Below, piece by piece: positions 7,802 through 16,677 of a stretch of 36,154 nt of DNA; the first letter of the stretch is position 1; each line of letters begins with the position of its first letter. The notes under the pieces were generated by a model that was given only the letters and a program-made list of their open reading frames with translations, made no database searches and was not told the DNA's origin. The position numbers were made by a program, and so were the translations under genes. Origin of the DNA: an uncultured Pelagibacteraceae bacterium (GTDB lineage: Bacteria > Pseudomonadota > Alphaproteobacteria > Pelagibacterales > Pelagibacteraceae); assembly GCA_902538445.1 (NCBI GenBank), contig CACBFE010000008.1, forward strand, positions 1-36,154, read 5' to 3'.

Positions 7802-9250
7802 ATGGAAACAATATATTTATCAATACAATCATCATTAACAGTTATAGTTTTAGTTGGCCTTTTTTTTATTGGACTAGGGTATCTAAACTCAAAAAAAACT
7901 GTCGATAATAGAAATTATATAATTGGAAATAGAGATGAAAATACATTTTCATTAACAACAAGTTTAGCTGCATCTGCTTTGGGAGCATGGGTATTATTTG
8001 GTCCTGCCTCAGCAGCTACGTGGGGAGGTTTTGGGTCTGTTATAGGATATGCATTAGGCGCTGCAACACCAATGTTATTATTATACAATTTTGGACCTAA
8101 AATTAGAAAAGAGTTTCCTAAAGGCCTATCCTTAACAGAATTTATTAAAAAACGGTTTGGCAAAAGAATACTTAAATTAAGCTTATTTTTAATATTATTT
8201 TATTTAATTATTTTTTTGATAGCTGAGGTTACCGCAATTGCTTTTCTGTTAAACTTTATTTCTAAAACTCCATTATGGATTACGGCAGGAACAACCTTAC
8301 TAATTTGTTTACTTTACATTTTAAGAGGAGGATTTAAGCTTTCAATAATAACTGACAAGTACCAATTCATTATAATAGCAATTTTGATATTTGCCTCTAT
8401 GATTTTAATTCTCGGGAACTTAGAGATAAATAGCTTTAAACTAATCAAAGAAAATTCACCAAATCTTATAAGTAGTAAATATTTACCCAATTATACAGCC
8501 GGTCTTACTTTTTTTATAGCGGTAGCTGCAACAAACTTATTCCATCAAGGAAATTGGCAAAGAGTATTTGCTGCAAAAAATAATTTAATATTAAAGAAAA
8601 GCTTGATTTATTCCTCAATAATAACATTATTAATAGTTTTGTGGATGGGATATACAGGGCTTATTTCTTTTTCTTTAAATTCAAAAGTAATTCCTGATTT
8701 AGCTTTTTTTGATTTAATATTATCAAAGAATTTTCTATTAATTATATCAATTTTAGTATTAGCATTGGCTTTAACATTAAGCACAATAGATACTTTAATA
8801 AATGCAATATCAAGCATTCTTATTGTAAATGGCAATCAAATTAGTAGATCAATTTTTAGTAGTTTTTTGAAAAATAAAACTAATTATATAATTTTACTTA
8901 TATGTATTTTAGTTTTTATTTTGGCATCAAAGGGATTTAGTATTTTATATTTATTTTTATTAGCAGATTTATTTTGCTGTGCAGCAGTTGTTACAATTTT
9001 TTACGGTTTTTTTAATAGGAAAATTAGTTCTCAAATGTCATATTTATCTATTTTAAGCGCACTAATTTTAGGAATATTATTTTTTCCAAGTATGGATTTT
9101 CAATCAAGTATATTAGTAGGGAATTTGTTACCTAAAGAATTTTTTAGTTCAATTATTACCACTAACTTACTTTTTATCTCATTTGCAATAGCGATAATTA
9201 CTCAATTTCTCTTTATAATTTTTTATTCTTTACGAAGTTCATTTAAATAA
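7802..9250 (+). CDS. thiV: sodium:solute symporter, putative thiamin-precursor (HMP) transporter ThiV
   Basis: This 482-residue inner-membrane protein has about thirteen hydrophobic helices and belongs to the sodium:solute symporter family. Family features include RGGFKLSIITDKYQFIII and NLFHQGNWQRVFAAKN. The TPP riboswitch ending at its start codon ties it to thiamin metabolism. SAR11 bacteria are known to need the pyrimidine precursor HMP and to carry a riboswitch-controlled symporter named thiV for it. Assignment of the substrate to HMP rests on that knowledge, not on the protein sequence. Its 3' end overlaps the convergent rarD by 28 bases. Confidence 0.85.
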   Translation: METIYLSIQSSLTVIVLVGLFFIGLGYLNSKKTVDNRNYIIGNRDENTFSLTTSLAASALGAWVLFGPASAATWGGFGSVIGYALGAATPMLLLYNFGPKIRKEFPKGLSLTEFIKKRFGKRILKLSLFLILFYLIIFLIAEVTAIAFLLNFISKTPLWITAGTTLLICLLYILRGGFKLSIITDKYQFIIIAILIFASMILILGNLEINSFKLIKENSPNLISSKYLPNYTAGLTFFIAVAATNLFHQGNWQRVFAAKNNLILKKSLIYSSIITLLIVLWMGYTGLISFSLNSKVIPDLAFFDLILSKNFLLIISILVLALALTLSTIDTLINAISSILIVNGNQISRSIFSSFLKNKTNYIILLICILVFILASKGFSILYLFLLADLFCCAAVVTIFYGFFNRKISSQMSYLSILSALILGILFFPSMDFQSSILVGNLLPKEFFSSIITTNLLFISFAIAIITQFLFIIFYSLRSSFK

Positions 9251-10095
9251 ATTATTACAGCCAACCAAATAAAAATAAATGATATTAGTTCATCCAATGC
9301 TAAAGGTTCACTAAAATAATATAATCCTAAGAAAAATTGTGCAGTTGGTGTTAGAAAAAAAATCATGCTTGCTGGCCCAATTCCTATTAATTTAAAGCCT
9401 TTAGTATACCAAAACAGAGGTATCAAAGTCATTAAACCTGCCCAAAACAAATAAAAAGAAAGCAGTGGTTCATTTACGGAAAACATATTTAAATTATTAT
9501 TAATTAAAAAAATAAATAGAACTATTGCAATAGGTGTTAGAAGCAAAGTTTCAATGAGCAAACCTATATCTGAAGAAACCTTAACTTTTTTTCTAATTAA
9601 ACCATATAAACTAAATGTTAGAGCTACAGTAATTCCAATCCATGGGACATCACCAAGTTTTACAAGAAAGTAAATCAATGCTAAAATGACTAAGACTACT
9701 GAGATAATTTTATTCCGATTGTATTTTTCCTTTAAGAAAATTATTCCAAGAAATACACTTATAATTGGAAAAATATAATAACCAAGAGCTGAGTCTAATA
9801 AATTATTAGTACTTACTGCATAAAGCCATGTAAACCAATTTATTGACACAAGTAGGCCAGTTAAAAAAAGAATAAAAATATTTAATCTATTTTTTATAAT
9901 TCTTTTAAATTCATTCCACTTAGTATAATAGGATGTAGTAATAACTAATAATAAAGCTGTCCAAATAGTTCTATGAATTGTTAATTCCAAAGGGGATGCA
10001 TAAGATACAAATTTAAAGTATATGACCCCAATTATACCCCACCAAAGAGAAGCACCAACTGTAAAAGAGATTCCTTGAAATAAATTTTTCTTCAT
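9223..10095 (-). CDS. rarD: EamA family transporter RarD
   Basis: This 290-residue protein has ten predicted transmembrane segments in two EamA repeats. The N-terminus QGISFTVGASLWWGIIGVIYFK, the segment HRTIWTALLLVI and NWFTWLYAVSTNNLLDSALGYYI fit the RarD subfamily of drug/metabolite transporters. The physiological substrate of RarD proteins is not settled. The gene converges on thiV and overlaps its end, but I see no riboswitch in front of it, so a thiamin connection is only a possibility. It starts 69 bases from the divergently transcribed tRNA gene. Confidence 0.88.
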   Translation of the reverse strand: MKKNLFQGISFTVGASLWWGIIGVIYFKFVSYASPLELTIHRTIWTALLLVITTSYYTKWNEFKRIIKNRLNIFILFLTGLLVSINWFTWLYAVSTNNLLDSALGYYIFPIISVFLGIIFLKEKYNRNKIISVVLVILALIYFLVKLGDVPWIGITVALTFSLYGLIRKKVKVSSDIGLLIETLLLTPIAIVLFIFLINNNLNMFSVNEPLLSFYLFWAGLMTLIPLFWYTKGFKLIGIGPASMIFFLTPTAQFFLGLYYFSEPLALDELISFIFIWLAVIIYLNELRKE

Positions 10096-10123
10096 TTGAC
10101 CATTTTTTTGATTGATTTATAAG
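10096..10123 (+). promoter_or_regulatory. possible promoter of tRNA-Ser
   Basis: TTGACC (10096-10101) and TATAAG (10118-10123) are 16 bases apart in the gap between rarD and the tRNA. Transcription would start about 35 bases before the mature tRNA. In such AT-rich sequence chance matches are common, so this is tentative. Confidence 0.35.
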
Positions 10124-10164
10124 GTAATTAATTAATAATTAGAACTAAATTAGCTTATTAAAAA

Positions 10165-10256
10165 GGAAGAGTGGGTGAGCGGTTTAAACCAGTTGGTTGC
10201 TAACTAACCGTACGAGTAACATCGTACCGAGAGTTCGAATCTCTCCTCTTCCGCCA
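10165..10256 (+). tRNA. tRNA-Ser (anticodon GCU)
   Basis: The 92-base gene folds as a class II tRNA. The acceptor stem pairs GGAAGAG with CTCTTCC, the discriminator base is G and CCA is encoded. The anticodon loop TTGCTAA (10197-10203) gives anticodon GCT at 10199-10201, reading AGC and AGU serine codons. A long variable arm (CGTACGAGTAACATCGTACCG region) and the T-loop GTTCGAATC follow. The gene ends 4 bases before the stop codon of the convergent lytic transglycosylase gene. Confidence 0.96.
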
Positions 10257-10260
10257 AAAA

Positions 10261-12507
10261 TTAATTAAAATAACTGTCAATTTTAACTGGTTCTTTACTT
10301 AAAATATATTTGTAAACATTAATATTCTCTAAAACTCTTTGTACGTAGTTTCTTGTCTCTTCAAATCGTATCTGCTCAATCCAGTTAATATATGATAGTT
10401 GTCCTTTGGATGGATCTCCATTCACTCTTCTCCAAGTTTTGACCCTATTAGGTCCAGCATTGTATGCAGCAATAGCAAAAGGATAAACACCATTGTATTC
10501 TTCAATTAAAGAATTGAAATAATATGATCCTAATTTAATATTATATTCAGGATCTCTAGTTAAACCACTTATGCTATAAGGAAGCTTAGCTTGTTTAGCA
10601 ACGACTTTAGCAGTATATTTCATAAGCTGCATCATACCTCTTGCTCCAGCCCAGCTGTTAGCACTTTTATCAAATTCACTTTCTTGTCTTATGATTGCCA
10701 AAATAACTTCTGATTTAGGCATAGTTTTATTATTAATTACTTTAGGTGTTGCAATAATTGGATAGTTATATTTATTATAAAATCTTTTTTCATAAGAAGC
10801 TTTTTTTGAAATTTGTATAGCGAAATCATATCTTTCCAAATTTGTAGCCAAGTCTGCTGCTAAAACTTCACTTCCTTTATCAATATTTAGTTCAGCTAAA
10901 TGTTTAAAAATATCTTTTCCTAGTTGTGTTGCATTAAGTTCCTTTAATAAAATCAAATGTCTAATTAATTTATTCTTTTTAAATTCTTTTTCATATTCTT
11001 TATCAAAGAAACTTTGGTCTTTTAACTCAAAATTTCCACCAGGATTAATTTTGTTAAAGGCAAGTTGGCCATAATATGTCATAGGAAAGTTTGCTGCTTC
11101 AGAATAAAATTTATTTGAAAGTTCGGTTTCATTGAGCTTTTCATATGAAGCGCCAAGCCAATAAGCGCCTCTCGCTAAACTAATTGGATAACCAACGTTA
11201 TTATAAAAATTTTGAAAATGATTTATTGCATATTCTGGTGAATTCAAAAATATTAATGCTATCCATCCAGACAACCATTCAGCTTCAGCGAAAGATGGTC
11301 CAGCAGATAATGCGTGCTCACTTGAGATTTTATAAGCAGTTTTATATCTTTTTTTGTAAATTAAACTCCTGACAACACTTTCTCTCTGATCCCACCATTT
11401 ATCGGGACGCACCATTTGTTTTTCTGTTTTAAGTGAATTTCGGTATAATATTTCTAAAGATCCGTCTAATCTTCCTCTACGATTTCTCCATCTGAGCCTA
11501 TCAAACTCTAATCCAGGGTCTTCTTTCAAATATTGAGGAACTTTAGAAATTGCATTATCTACTCCATAAGAGTTACTAATTAATATTTGCCTTGCATTGT
11601 AAAGAGCTCTTTGATCTTTAGGTAAATATTTTAACATTCGTTTAAGATCCCAATATTTCCTTTCCCATGCTAAATAATCAGCTCTTTTAATATGATCATC
11701 TGAGTCAATAAATTTTTTAAATTTAGCTCTGTAATATCCCAAATCATTTTTTCTTATTGAAGCATCAACCCAACCTTCTTTCACCAGCTCTTTTACTTTA
11801 TCGGTTTTACCCTGTTCAAGGTAAGCTTCGGCTAATTTTATTTTTCCTAATCCACCAAGAGGAGGGTATCTTTCAAACCAATTAATTATTGAACTAGGCG
11901 AGTTATTTCTTAAGTAAATTTTTTCTTCAGCCAAATATCTAATCCTGTTTATCCTTGGATAATCATCATTTTGTTCAATAAATTTTTTGTATTCTGCAAA
12001 TGATGCTCCATTTCTAGTCGTTTTAAGATACATCCAAGTAATTAGATTTCTAAAATCTTTGTCTTTTACTTTAGATGCACTCTTTAATGCACTATTCCAT
12101 TTTTTATCTTTAATGAATTGAATAGTTTCTTTAGCTCTAGTAAAATCTTTTTGATTTAAAATTGATGATTTTTCTGCAGTTTCAGTTTTTGATTTATAAA
12201 TCGATGGTTTTTTTTGTGGAAATATAAAAGAACTTTTCTTCTTTATTGTTTCAATCTTTTTAGTTTCCTTTTTTTTTATAATATCTGGTGCTTTTTTTTC
12301 TATGATCTCTTTTTTAGCCTCTTCTTTTGGACTTATTAAAGGTTTTTTTTGAGGCAGATTGCTTGAAAAATTTTGATCTTCATTCTTGATAATTTTTTTA
12401 AATATTGATGGTTTTTCTTTAGGAAAAAGAAACTGATTTTCTGAATAACTACAACCAATAGATAAAAATAACATTATTATTACTAGACTAATTAATTTAT
12501 TGGTCAT
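10261..12507 (-). CDS. slt: lytic murein transglycosylase, Slt70-like lipoprotein
   Basis: This 748-residue enzyme cleaves the MurNAc-GlcNAc bond of peptidoglycan to give 1,6-anhydro ends. The N-terminus is a lipoprotein signal with lipobox SIGC (Cys19), so it should be anchored in the envelope. Residues 25-110 are a lysine- and proline-rich linker with three similar motifs (PKEKPSI, PQKKPLI, PQKKPSI). A long helical, superhelix-like domain follows. The C-terminal SLT domain has catalytic Glu609 in IIRQESEFD, then GARGMMQLM and AIAAYNAGPNRV. It starts 31 bases from divergent dapA. No partner gene is adjacent. Confidence 0.93.
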   Translation of the reverse strand: MTNKLISLVIIMLFLSIGCSYSENQFLFPKEKPSIFKKIIKNEDQNFSSNLPQKKPLISPKEEAKKEIIEKKAPDIIKKKETKKIETIKKKSSFIFPQKKPSIYKSKTETAEKSSILNQKDFTRAKETIQFIKDKKWNSALKSASKVKDKDFRNLITWMYLKTTRNGASFAEYKKFIEQNDDYPRINRIRYLAEEKIYLRNNSPSSIINWFERYPPLGGLGKIKLAEAYLEQGKTDKVKELVKEGWVDASIRKNDLGYYRAKFKKFIDSDDHIKRADYLAWERKYWDLKRMLKYLPKDQRALYNARQILISNSYGVDNAISKVPQYLKEDPGLEFDRLRWRNRRGRLDGSLEILYRNSLKTEKQMVRPDKWWDQRESVVRSLIYKKRYKTAYKISSEHALSAGPSFAEAEWLSGWIALIFLNSPEYAINHFQNFYNNVGYPISLARGAYWLGASYEKLNETELSNKFYSEAANFPMTYYGQLAFNKINPGGNFELKDQSFFDKEYEKEFKKNKLIRHLILLKELNATQLGKDIFKHLAELNIDKGSEVLAADLATNLERYDFAIQISKKASYEKRFYNKYNYPIIATPKVINNKTMPKSEVILAIIRQESEFDKSANSWAGARGMMQLMKYTAKVVAKQAKLPYSISGLTRDPEYNIKLGSYYFNSLIEEYNGVYPFAIAAYNAGPNRVKTWRRVNGDPSKGQLSYINWIEQIRFEETRNYVQRVLENINVYKYILSKEPVKIDSYFN

Positions 12508-12538
12508 AAGTTAAGACTTATTTATCTTATTTTGATTT

Positions 12539-13408
12539 ATGCTTAAAGGATCAATTGTAGCTCTAATTACCCCGTTTGATGGTGACAACCTAAATGAGGA
12601 AAATTACGTGGAATTGGTAAATTATCATTTAGAAAATGGTACTAACGGTGTTGTGCCCGGAGGAACTACTGGTGAGTCGCCTACATTATCTCATAATGAG
12701 CATAAAAAAATTATCGAAATAGCAGTTAAGGAATGCAAAGGAAAGATTCCAGTCATAGCAGGAACAGGTTCTAATTCTACCGATGAAGCAATAGAGTTAT
12801 CTAAATTTGCGGAAAAAGCAGGATCAGATGCTTTGCTTGTAGTAACGCCATATTATAACAAACCAACACAAGAGGGTTTGTACCAACATTATAAAAAAAT
12901 TAATGACAACGTAGGAGTTCCAATTGTCATTTACAATATACCATCAAGATCTGTCATTGATATGAGTGTAGATACAATGTCAAAATTATATGAACTAAAA
13001 AATATTATAGGTGTAAAAGATGCTACTGGAGATTTGAATAGAGTTGATCAACAATTAAAAGCAATGGGTAAAGAATTTATACAACTTACTGGAAATGATG
13101 ATAACGCTTTAGAATTTAATAAACGTGGTGGTGTTGGAGCAATAGGAGTAACAGCGAACGTTGCGGCAAAACTTGCCTCGGATTTTCAAAAAGCATGTGC
13201 AGAAGATATCAAAAGAGCTAATGAATTAGATAAAATTCTTCAACCTCTTCATTCTTCATTATTTATTGAAAGCAATCCCTCACCAGTTAAATATGCTGCA
13301 TCATTACTAGGCATGTGCAAACCAACTGTAAGATTACCATTAGTTGAAATTAAAGATGAAACGAAAAAAAAAGTTTTAGAAGCACTTAAAGTAGCTAAGT
13401 TACTTTAA
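12539..13408 (+). CDS. dapA: 4-hydroxy-tetrahydrodipicolinate synthase
   Basis: DapA condenses pyruvate with aspartate semialdehyde in the lysine and diaminopimelate pathway. The 289-residue TIM barrel has Lys160 in GVKDATGD as Schiff-base lysine, Tyr132 in VIYNIPSR, Thr43-Thr44 in GGTTGES, Tyr106 and Arg137, matching the E. coli residues with a shift of one. It is the first gene of a ten-gene operon in which every junction overlaps. No Shine-Dalgarno is evident. A weak promoter-like pair (TTGGTC at 12500, TATCTT at 12523) would give an almost leaderless message. Confidence 0.97.
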   Translation: MLKGSIVALITPFDGDNLNEENYVELVNYHLENGTNGVVPGGTTGESPTLSHNEHKKIIEIAVKECKGKIPVIAGTGSNSTDEAIELSKFAEKAGSDALLVVTPYYNKPTQEGLYQHYKKINDNVGVPIVIYNIPSRSVIDMSVDTMSKLYELKNIIGVKDATGDLNRVDQQLKAMGKEFIQLTGNDDNALEFNKRGGVGAIGVTANVAAKLASDFQKACAEDIKRANELDKILQPLHSSLFIESNPSPVKYAASLLGMCKPTVRLPLVEIKDETKKKVLEALKVAKLL

Positions 13409-13881
13409 TGAAACAAAAATTAGCACCTGGTCAAAAAATTATTTGTCTGAACAGAAAAGCAGGTTTTAATTATTTTTTTATCGAATTGCTAGAGGCAGGG
13501 ATAGTATTAAAAGGTTCTGAAGTAAAATCGTTAAGAGAAGGAAAAGGGAGTATAGCAGACTCTTATGCTATTGATAATAATGGCGAACTATATTTAATAA
13601 ACTCACATATCCCCTTATACAGGCAATCTTCTTATAATAATCATAATCCCAAAGGCGATAGAAAATTATTATTAAATAAAAAAGAAATAAATAAACTTAT
13701 CGGAAGGATTAATCAAGAAGGGTTAACTTTAATACCAACGAAATTATATTTTTTAAAAGGAAAAGTTAAAGTTGAGATAGCTGTAGCGAAAGGAAAAAAA
13801 TTATATGACAAAAGACAAGTCAAAAAAACAAGAGATTGGAATAGAGAGAAAGCAAGATTATTAAGTAAAAACAATAAATGA
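13408..13881 (+). CDS. smpB: SsrA-binding protein SmpB
   Basis: SmpB binds tmRNA and rescues stalled ribosomes by trans-translation. The 157 residues show the OB-fold signatures [34 protein letters not shown] and [16 protein letters not shown]. The basic C-terminal tail [23 protein letters not shown] enters the decoding centre. The start ATG overlaps the dapA stop by one base (TAATG), and the stop overlaps the folK ATG by four (ATGA). The dapA-smpB order is usual in Alphaproteobacteria. Confidence 0.97.
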   Translation: MKQKLAPGQKIICLNRKAGFNYFFIELLEAGIVLKGSEVKSLREGKGSIADSYAIDNNGELYLINSHIPLYRQSSYNNHNPKGDRKLLLNKKEINKLIGRINQEGLTLIPTKLYFLKGKVKVEIAVAKGKKLYDKRQVKKTRDWNREKARLLSKNNK

Positions 13882-14394
13882 TACACCTTAATATTGGATC
13901 AAATTTAGCGTCAAAATATGGTTCAAAATTTGAAAATATATCTATTGCCTTAAATCTTCTAATTGAGTCAAAAATTAAAATTAATAAAATTTCAAATTTT
14001 TATGAAACACCATCTTATCCGAATAAAAATTTTCCTAACTTTGTTAATATTGGATTAACAATTGATTTTGCTGGCAGTCATCATGACCTTTTAAAGAAAA
14101 TTAAACTTATTGAAAAAAAATTAGGTAGAATTAAAACCAAAAAAAAATGACCCAAGAATAATAGATATAGATATTATAGATTTTAATAGTATAATAAAAG
14201 ATGACAGTACATTAATCTTACCTCATCCAAAATGTCACTTAAGAAATTTTGTTTTATTTCCAATTTTGCAAATAGATCCTAATTGGTCTCACCCTATATT
14301 AAAGAAAAATGCAAGGTTTTTAATAAATAAACTGAGTCAAAAATTAAGGATTGAGATTACAAGATTGCAGAAAAATGCTAATATTCAAATATGA
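13878..14394 (+). pseudogene. folK: folK (HPPK) split by a one-base frameshift at an A9 tract
   Basis: FolK pyrophosphorylates 6-hydroxymethyl-dihydropterin in folate synthesis. The first frame (13878-14150) gives 90 residues with the family start IGSNLASKYG, FYETPSYPN and KKLGRIK, then stops at TGA 14148-14150. The remainder lies in the +1 frame from base 14149 and reads DPRIIDIDIIDF, LPHPKCHLRNFVLFPI and DPNWSHP, ending at TGA 14392-14394, which overlaps the rsh ATG. Removing one A from the nine-A run at 14139-14147 restores KTKKNDPRIIDID and one continuous 171-residue HPPK of normal length. It may be a real mutation, an assembly error, or a gene rescued by polymerase slippage on the A tract. 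Both halves look well conserved, which argues against old decay. Confidence 0.9.
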
Positions 14395-16139
14395 TTAATA
14401 ACAATGAATTAATTGATCAAATAAAATCATATAATAGATTTTTAAATTCCGAGTCTTTGAACAAAGCTTATAATTTTGCTCTAGAGGCTCACCAAAATCA
14501 AAAGAGAGATGAGGGTGTACCCTACATTATACATCCAGTCGCTGTAGCAAAAATTTTAACAGAGTTAAAATTAGATAGTGCAACAATTACGACTGGATTA
14601 TTACATGACACAATTGAAGATACTAATGTAACTTATGAAACGGTAAAAAAAGAATTTGGTGAAGAAGTTGCAAATTTAGTTGAAGGTGTAACAAAAATTT
14701 CCGCTTTAGAAGATAGAGCTTCAAGTGACTCAAAAGCTGAGAATTTTAGAAAACTTATTCTTGCTACCTCGAAAGATATTCGTGTCTTATTAGTAAAATT
14801 AGCAGATAGACTTCACAACATGAGAACAATTCAATTTGTAAAAGATAAAGATAAAATCATAAGAAAAGCAAAAGAAACTATGGAAATATATGCTCCTTTG
14901 GCCGATAGAATGGGGATGAATAGAATACGTGATGAATTAGAGGATTTATCTTTTTCTGTTTTAAATAAACAGGCTAGAGATTTAATATTAGAAAGATTAA
15001 ATTTTATTAAAAATAATACAGACGATACATTTAAATCAATTTCTCAAGAATTAATTGAAATTTTAAAAAAAAACGGTATCACGGCAACAATTACAGGGCG
15101 AGAAAAAACTCCTTTTTCAATTTGGAGAAAAATTCAAAATAAAAAAATATCTTTAGAGCAACTTACCGATATAATTGGTTTTAGAGTAATAGTTAACAAT
15201 ATTGAGGATTGCTACAAATCTTTAGGAATTTTTCATAGTAGATTTCCAACTATTCCAGGAAAATTTAAAGATTATATTTCTACTCCAAAAATAAATAACT
15301 ATAAATCAATACATACTGCAGTAATTGGTCCAAAAAAAAATAGAATCGAGATTCAAATAAGGACACATGATATGCATGAGTTTGCACAAAGAGGCATTGC
15401 TTCCCACTGGAAATACAAATCTTCTGAAAAATTTTCAGAATTATCTTGGAAAGAGTATGATTGGTTGAGAGATTTAGTAGAAATTATTGAGGCAGGAACT
15501 AGCCCAGAACATTATTATGAATTCACTAAATTACAAATGTTTCAAGAAAATGTTTTTTGTTTTACACCCAAAGGAGCAGTAATAAAATTACCTCAAAAAG
15601 CTACCCCAATAGATTTTGCTTATGCAGTACACACTAAAATAGGTAACAGCGCAACTGGCTGTTTAATTAATGGTCAGCACTCAACACTTCAAACTATTCT
15701 AAAAAATGGTGATTTAGTAAATATCGAGACTTCTAAAAATGCTTCCCCATCATTACATTGGCTTTCATCATCGGCAACAGGCAAAGCACGATCCGCTATA
15801 CGTAGATACTGGCAAGACAAATCAACTGAAAATTCGATAAATATTGAAAAAAACTATTCAAGTACTATAGAAGTTGATTTACCACATAAACCTGGAGTTC
15901 TAGGACACATTACTTCTTTAATAGGCCTTAACAAAGGAAATATAGTCAATTTAGAAATAATTAAAAGAAAAAAAGAATACCTAACATTTTCTTTTGATTT
16001 ACAAATTAAAGATTTGAAAAATTTTACAAACTTGATAAGTCAAATAAAGCAAAGTAATTTAAGATTTAAAATAATTCGACACAAACAGAAAAAAAATGCT
16101 TTCATTAGAAGAATCTTTGAAAATTTTAAAAGAAACTGA
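14391..16139 (+). CDS. rsh: (p)ppGpp synthetase/hydrolase, Rel/SpoT homologue
   Basis: This stringent-response enzyme makes and degrades (p)ppGpp. The HD hydrolase domain has LLHDTIEDT (His72, Asp73, Glu76, Asp77) and VKLADRLHNMRT. The synthetase domain has PFSIWRKIQNK, DIIGFRVIV, NNYKSIHTAVIGP and EIQIRTHDMHEFAQRGIASHWKYK. A TGS domain runs from about residue 386 and an ACT domain from about 493. At 582 residues it is shorter than the usual 700 or more, because the region between TGS and ACT is only about 40 residues, so the zinc-finger-type regulatory domain is missing. The bifunctional call rests on both motif sets being intact. Confidence 0.94.
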   Translation: MINNNELIDQIKSYNRFLNSESLNKAYNFALEAHQNQKRDEGVPYIIHPVAVAKILTELKLDSATITTGLLHDTIEDTNVTYETVKKEFGEEVANLVEGVTKISALEDRASSDSKAENFRKLILATSKDIRVLLVKLADRLHNMRTIQFVKDKDKIIRKAKETMEIYAPLADRMGMNRIRDELEDLSFSVLNKQARDLILERLNFIKNNTDDTFKSISQELIEILKKNGITATITGREKTPFSIWRKIQNKKISLEQLTDIIGFRVIVNNIEDCYKSLGIFHSRFPTIPGKFKDYISTPKINNYKSIHTAVIGPKKNRIEIQIRTHDMHEFAQRGIASHWKYKSSEKFSELSWKEYDWLRDLVEIIEAGTSPEHYYEFTKLQMFQENVFCFTPKGAVIKLPQKATPIDFAYAVHTKIGNSATGCLINGQHSTLQTILKNGDLVNIETSKNASPSLHWLSSSATGKARSAIRRYWQDKSTENSINIEKNYSSTIEVDLPHKPGVLGHITSLIGLNKGNIVNLEIIKRKKEYLTFSFDLQIKDLKNFTNLISQIKQSNLRFKIIRHKQKKNAFIRRIFENFKRN

Positions 16140-16677
16140 CGCTTTAATTGAAGGTCATTTTATACTTTCTTCAGGTCTACATAGTTCGAAATATGTACAA
16201 TGCGCTCAATTAATGAGTAAGCCTCATCAAGCGATAAAGATATGTGAGTCTCTCGCAAATAAGATTAAAAATGAATTTAAAAATTTTGATTTAATTTTAT
16301 CACCAGCGATGGGGGGAATAATTGTTGGTTATGAATTAGGAAAAATTTTAAATAAACAAACTATATTCTCTGAAAGAGTAAATGGTGAATTTAAACTAAG
16401 AAGAAATTTTCAAATAAAAAAAGGTATTAAGGTGCTAATAGTTGAGGATGTTATTACTACAGGTAAGTCAAGTTTAGAGTGTTTAGAATTAGTAAAAGCA
16501 AATAACGCAGACATAGTTGGTTTTGCCTGTATTATAGATAGATCAAATGGTAAATCAGGAATTAAAGACAAAATTATTTCTCAGGTAAAACTTGATATTC
16601 CAACTTATAAAAAAGAGAATTTACCAAAAGAATTGCAATTTATAGAAGCTGTGAAACCCGGAAGTAGAAACCTATAA
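16096..16677 (+). CDS. pyrE: orotate phosphoribosyltransferase
   Basis: PyrE joins orotate to PRPP in pyrimidine synthesis. The 193 residues include EGHFILSSGLHSSKYVQC near the N-terminus, LILSPAMGGIIVGYELG, and the PRPP loop VLIVEDVITTGKSS. The ATG at 16096 lies 44 bases inside the end of rsh in another frame. The next Met is at residue 40, beyond the conserved N-terminal motif, so the overlap appears real; a TTG at 16117 would shorten it to 23 bases. The stop overlaps the pdxJ start by one base. Confidence 0.95.
   Translation: MLSLEESLKILKETDALIEGHFILSSGLHSSKYVQCAQLMSKPHQAIKICESLANKIKNEFKNFDLILSPAMGGIIVGYELGKILNKQTIFSERVNGEFKLRRNFQIKKGIKVLIVEDVITTGKSSLECLELVKANNADIVGFACIIDRSNGKSGIKDKIISQVKLDIPTYKKENLPKELQFIEAVKPGSRNL

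Noticed and set aside
13409-14390. Factor-independent terminators inside the dapA operon or at other gene ends
   Set aside because: Overlapping gene junctions leave no room, and the T- or A-rich runs seen lack a convincing GC-rich stem.
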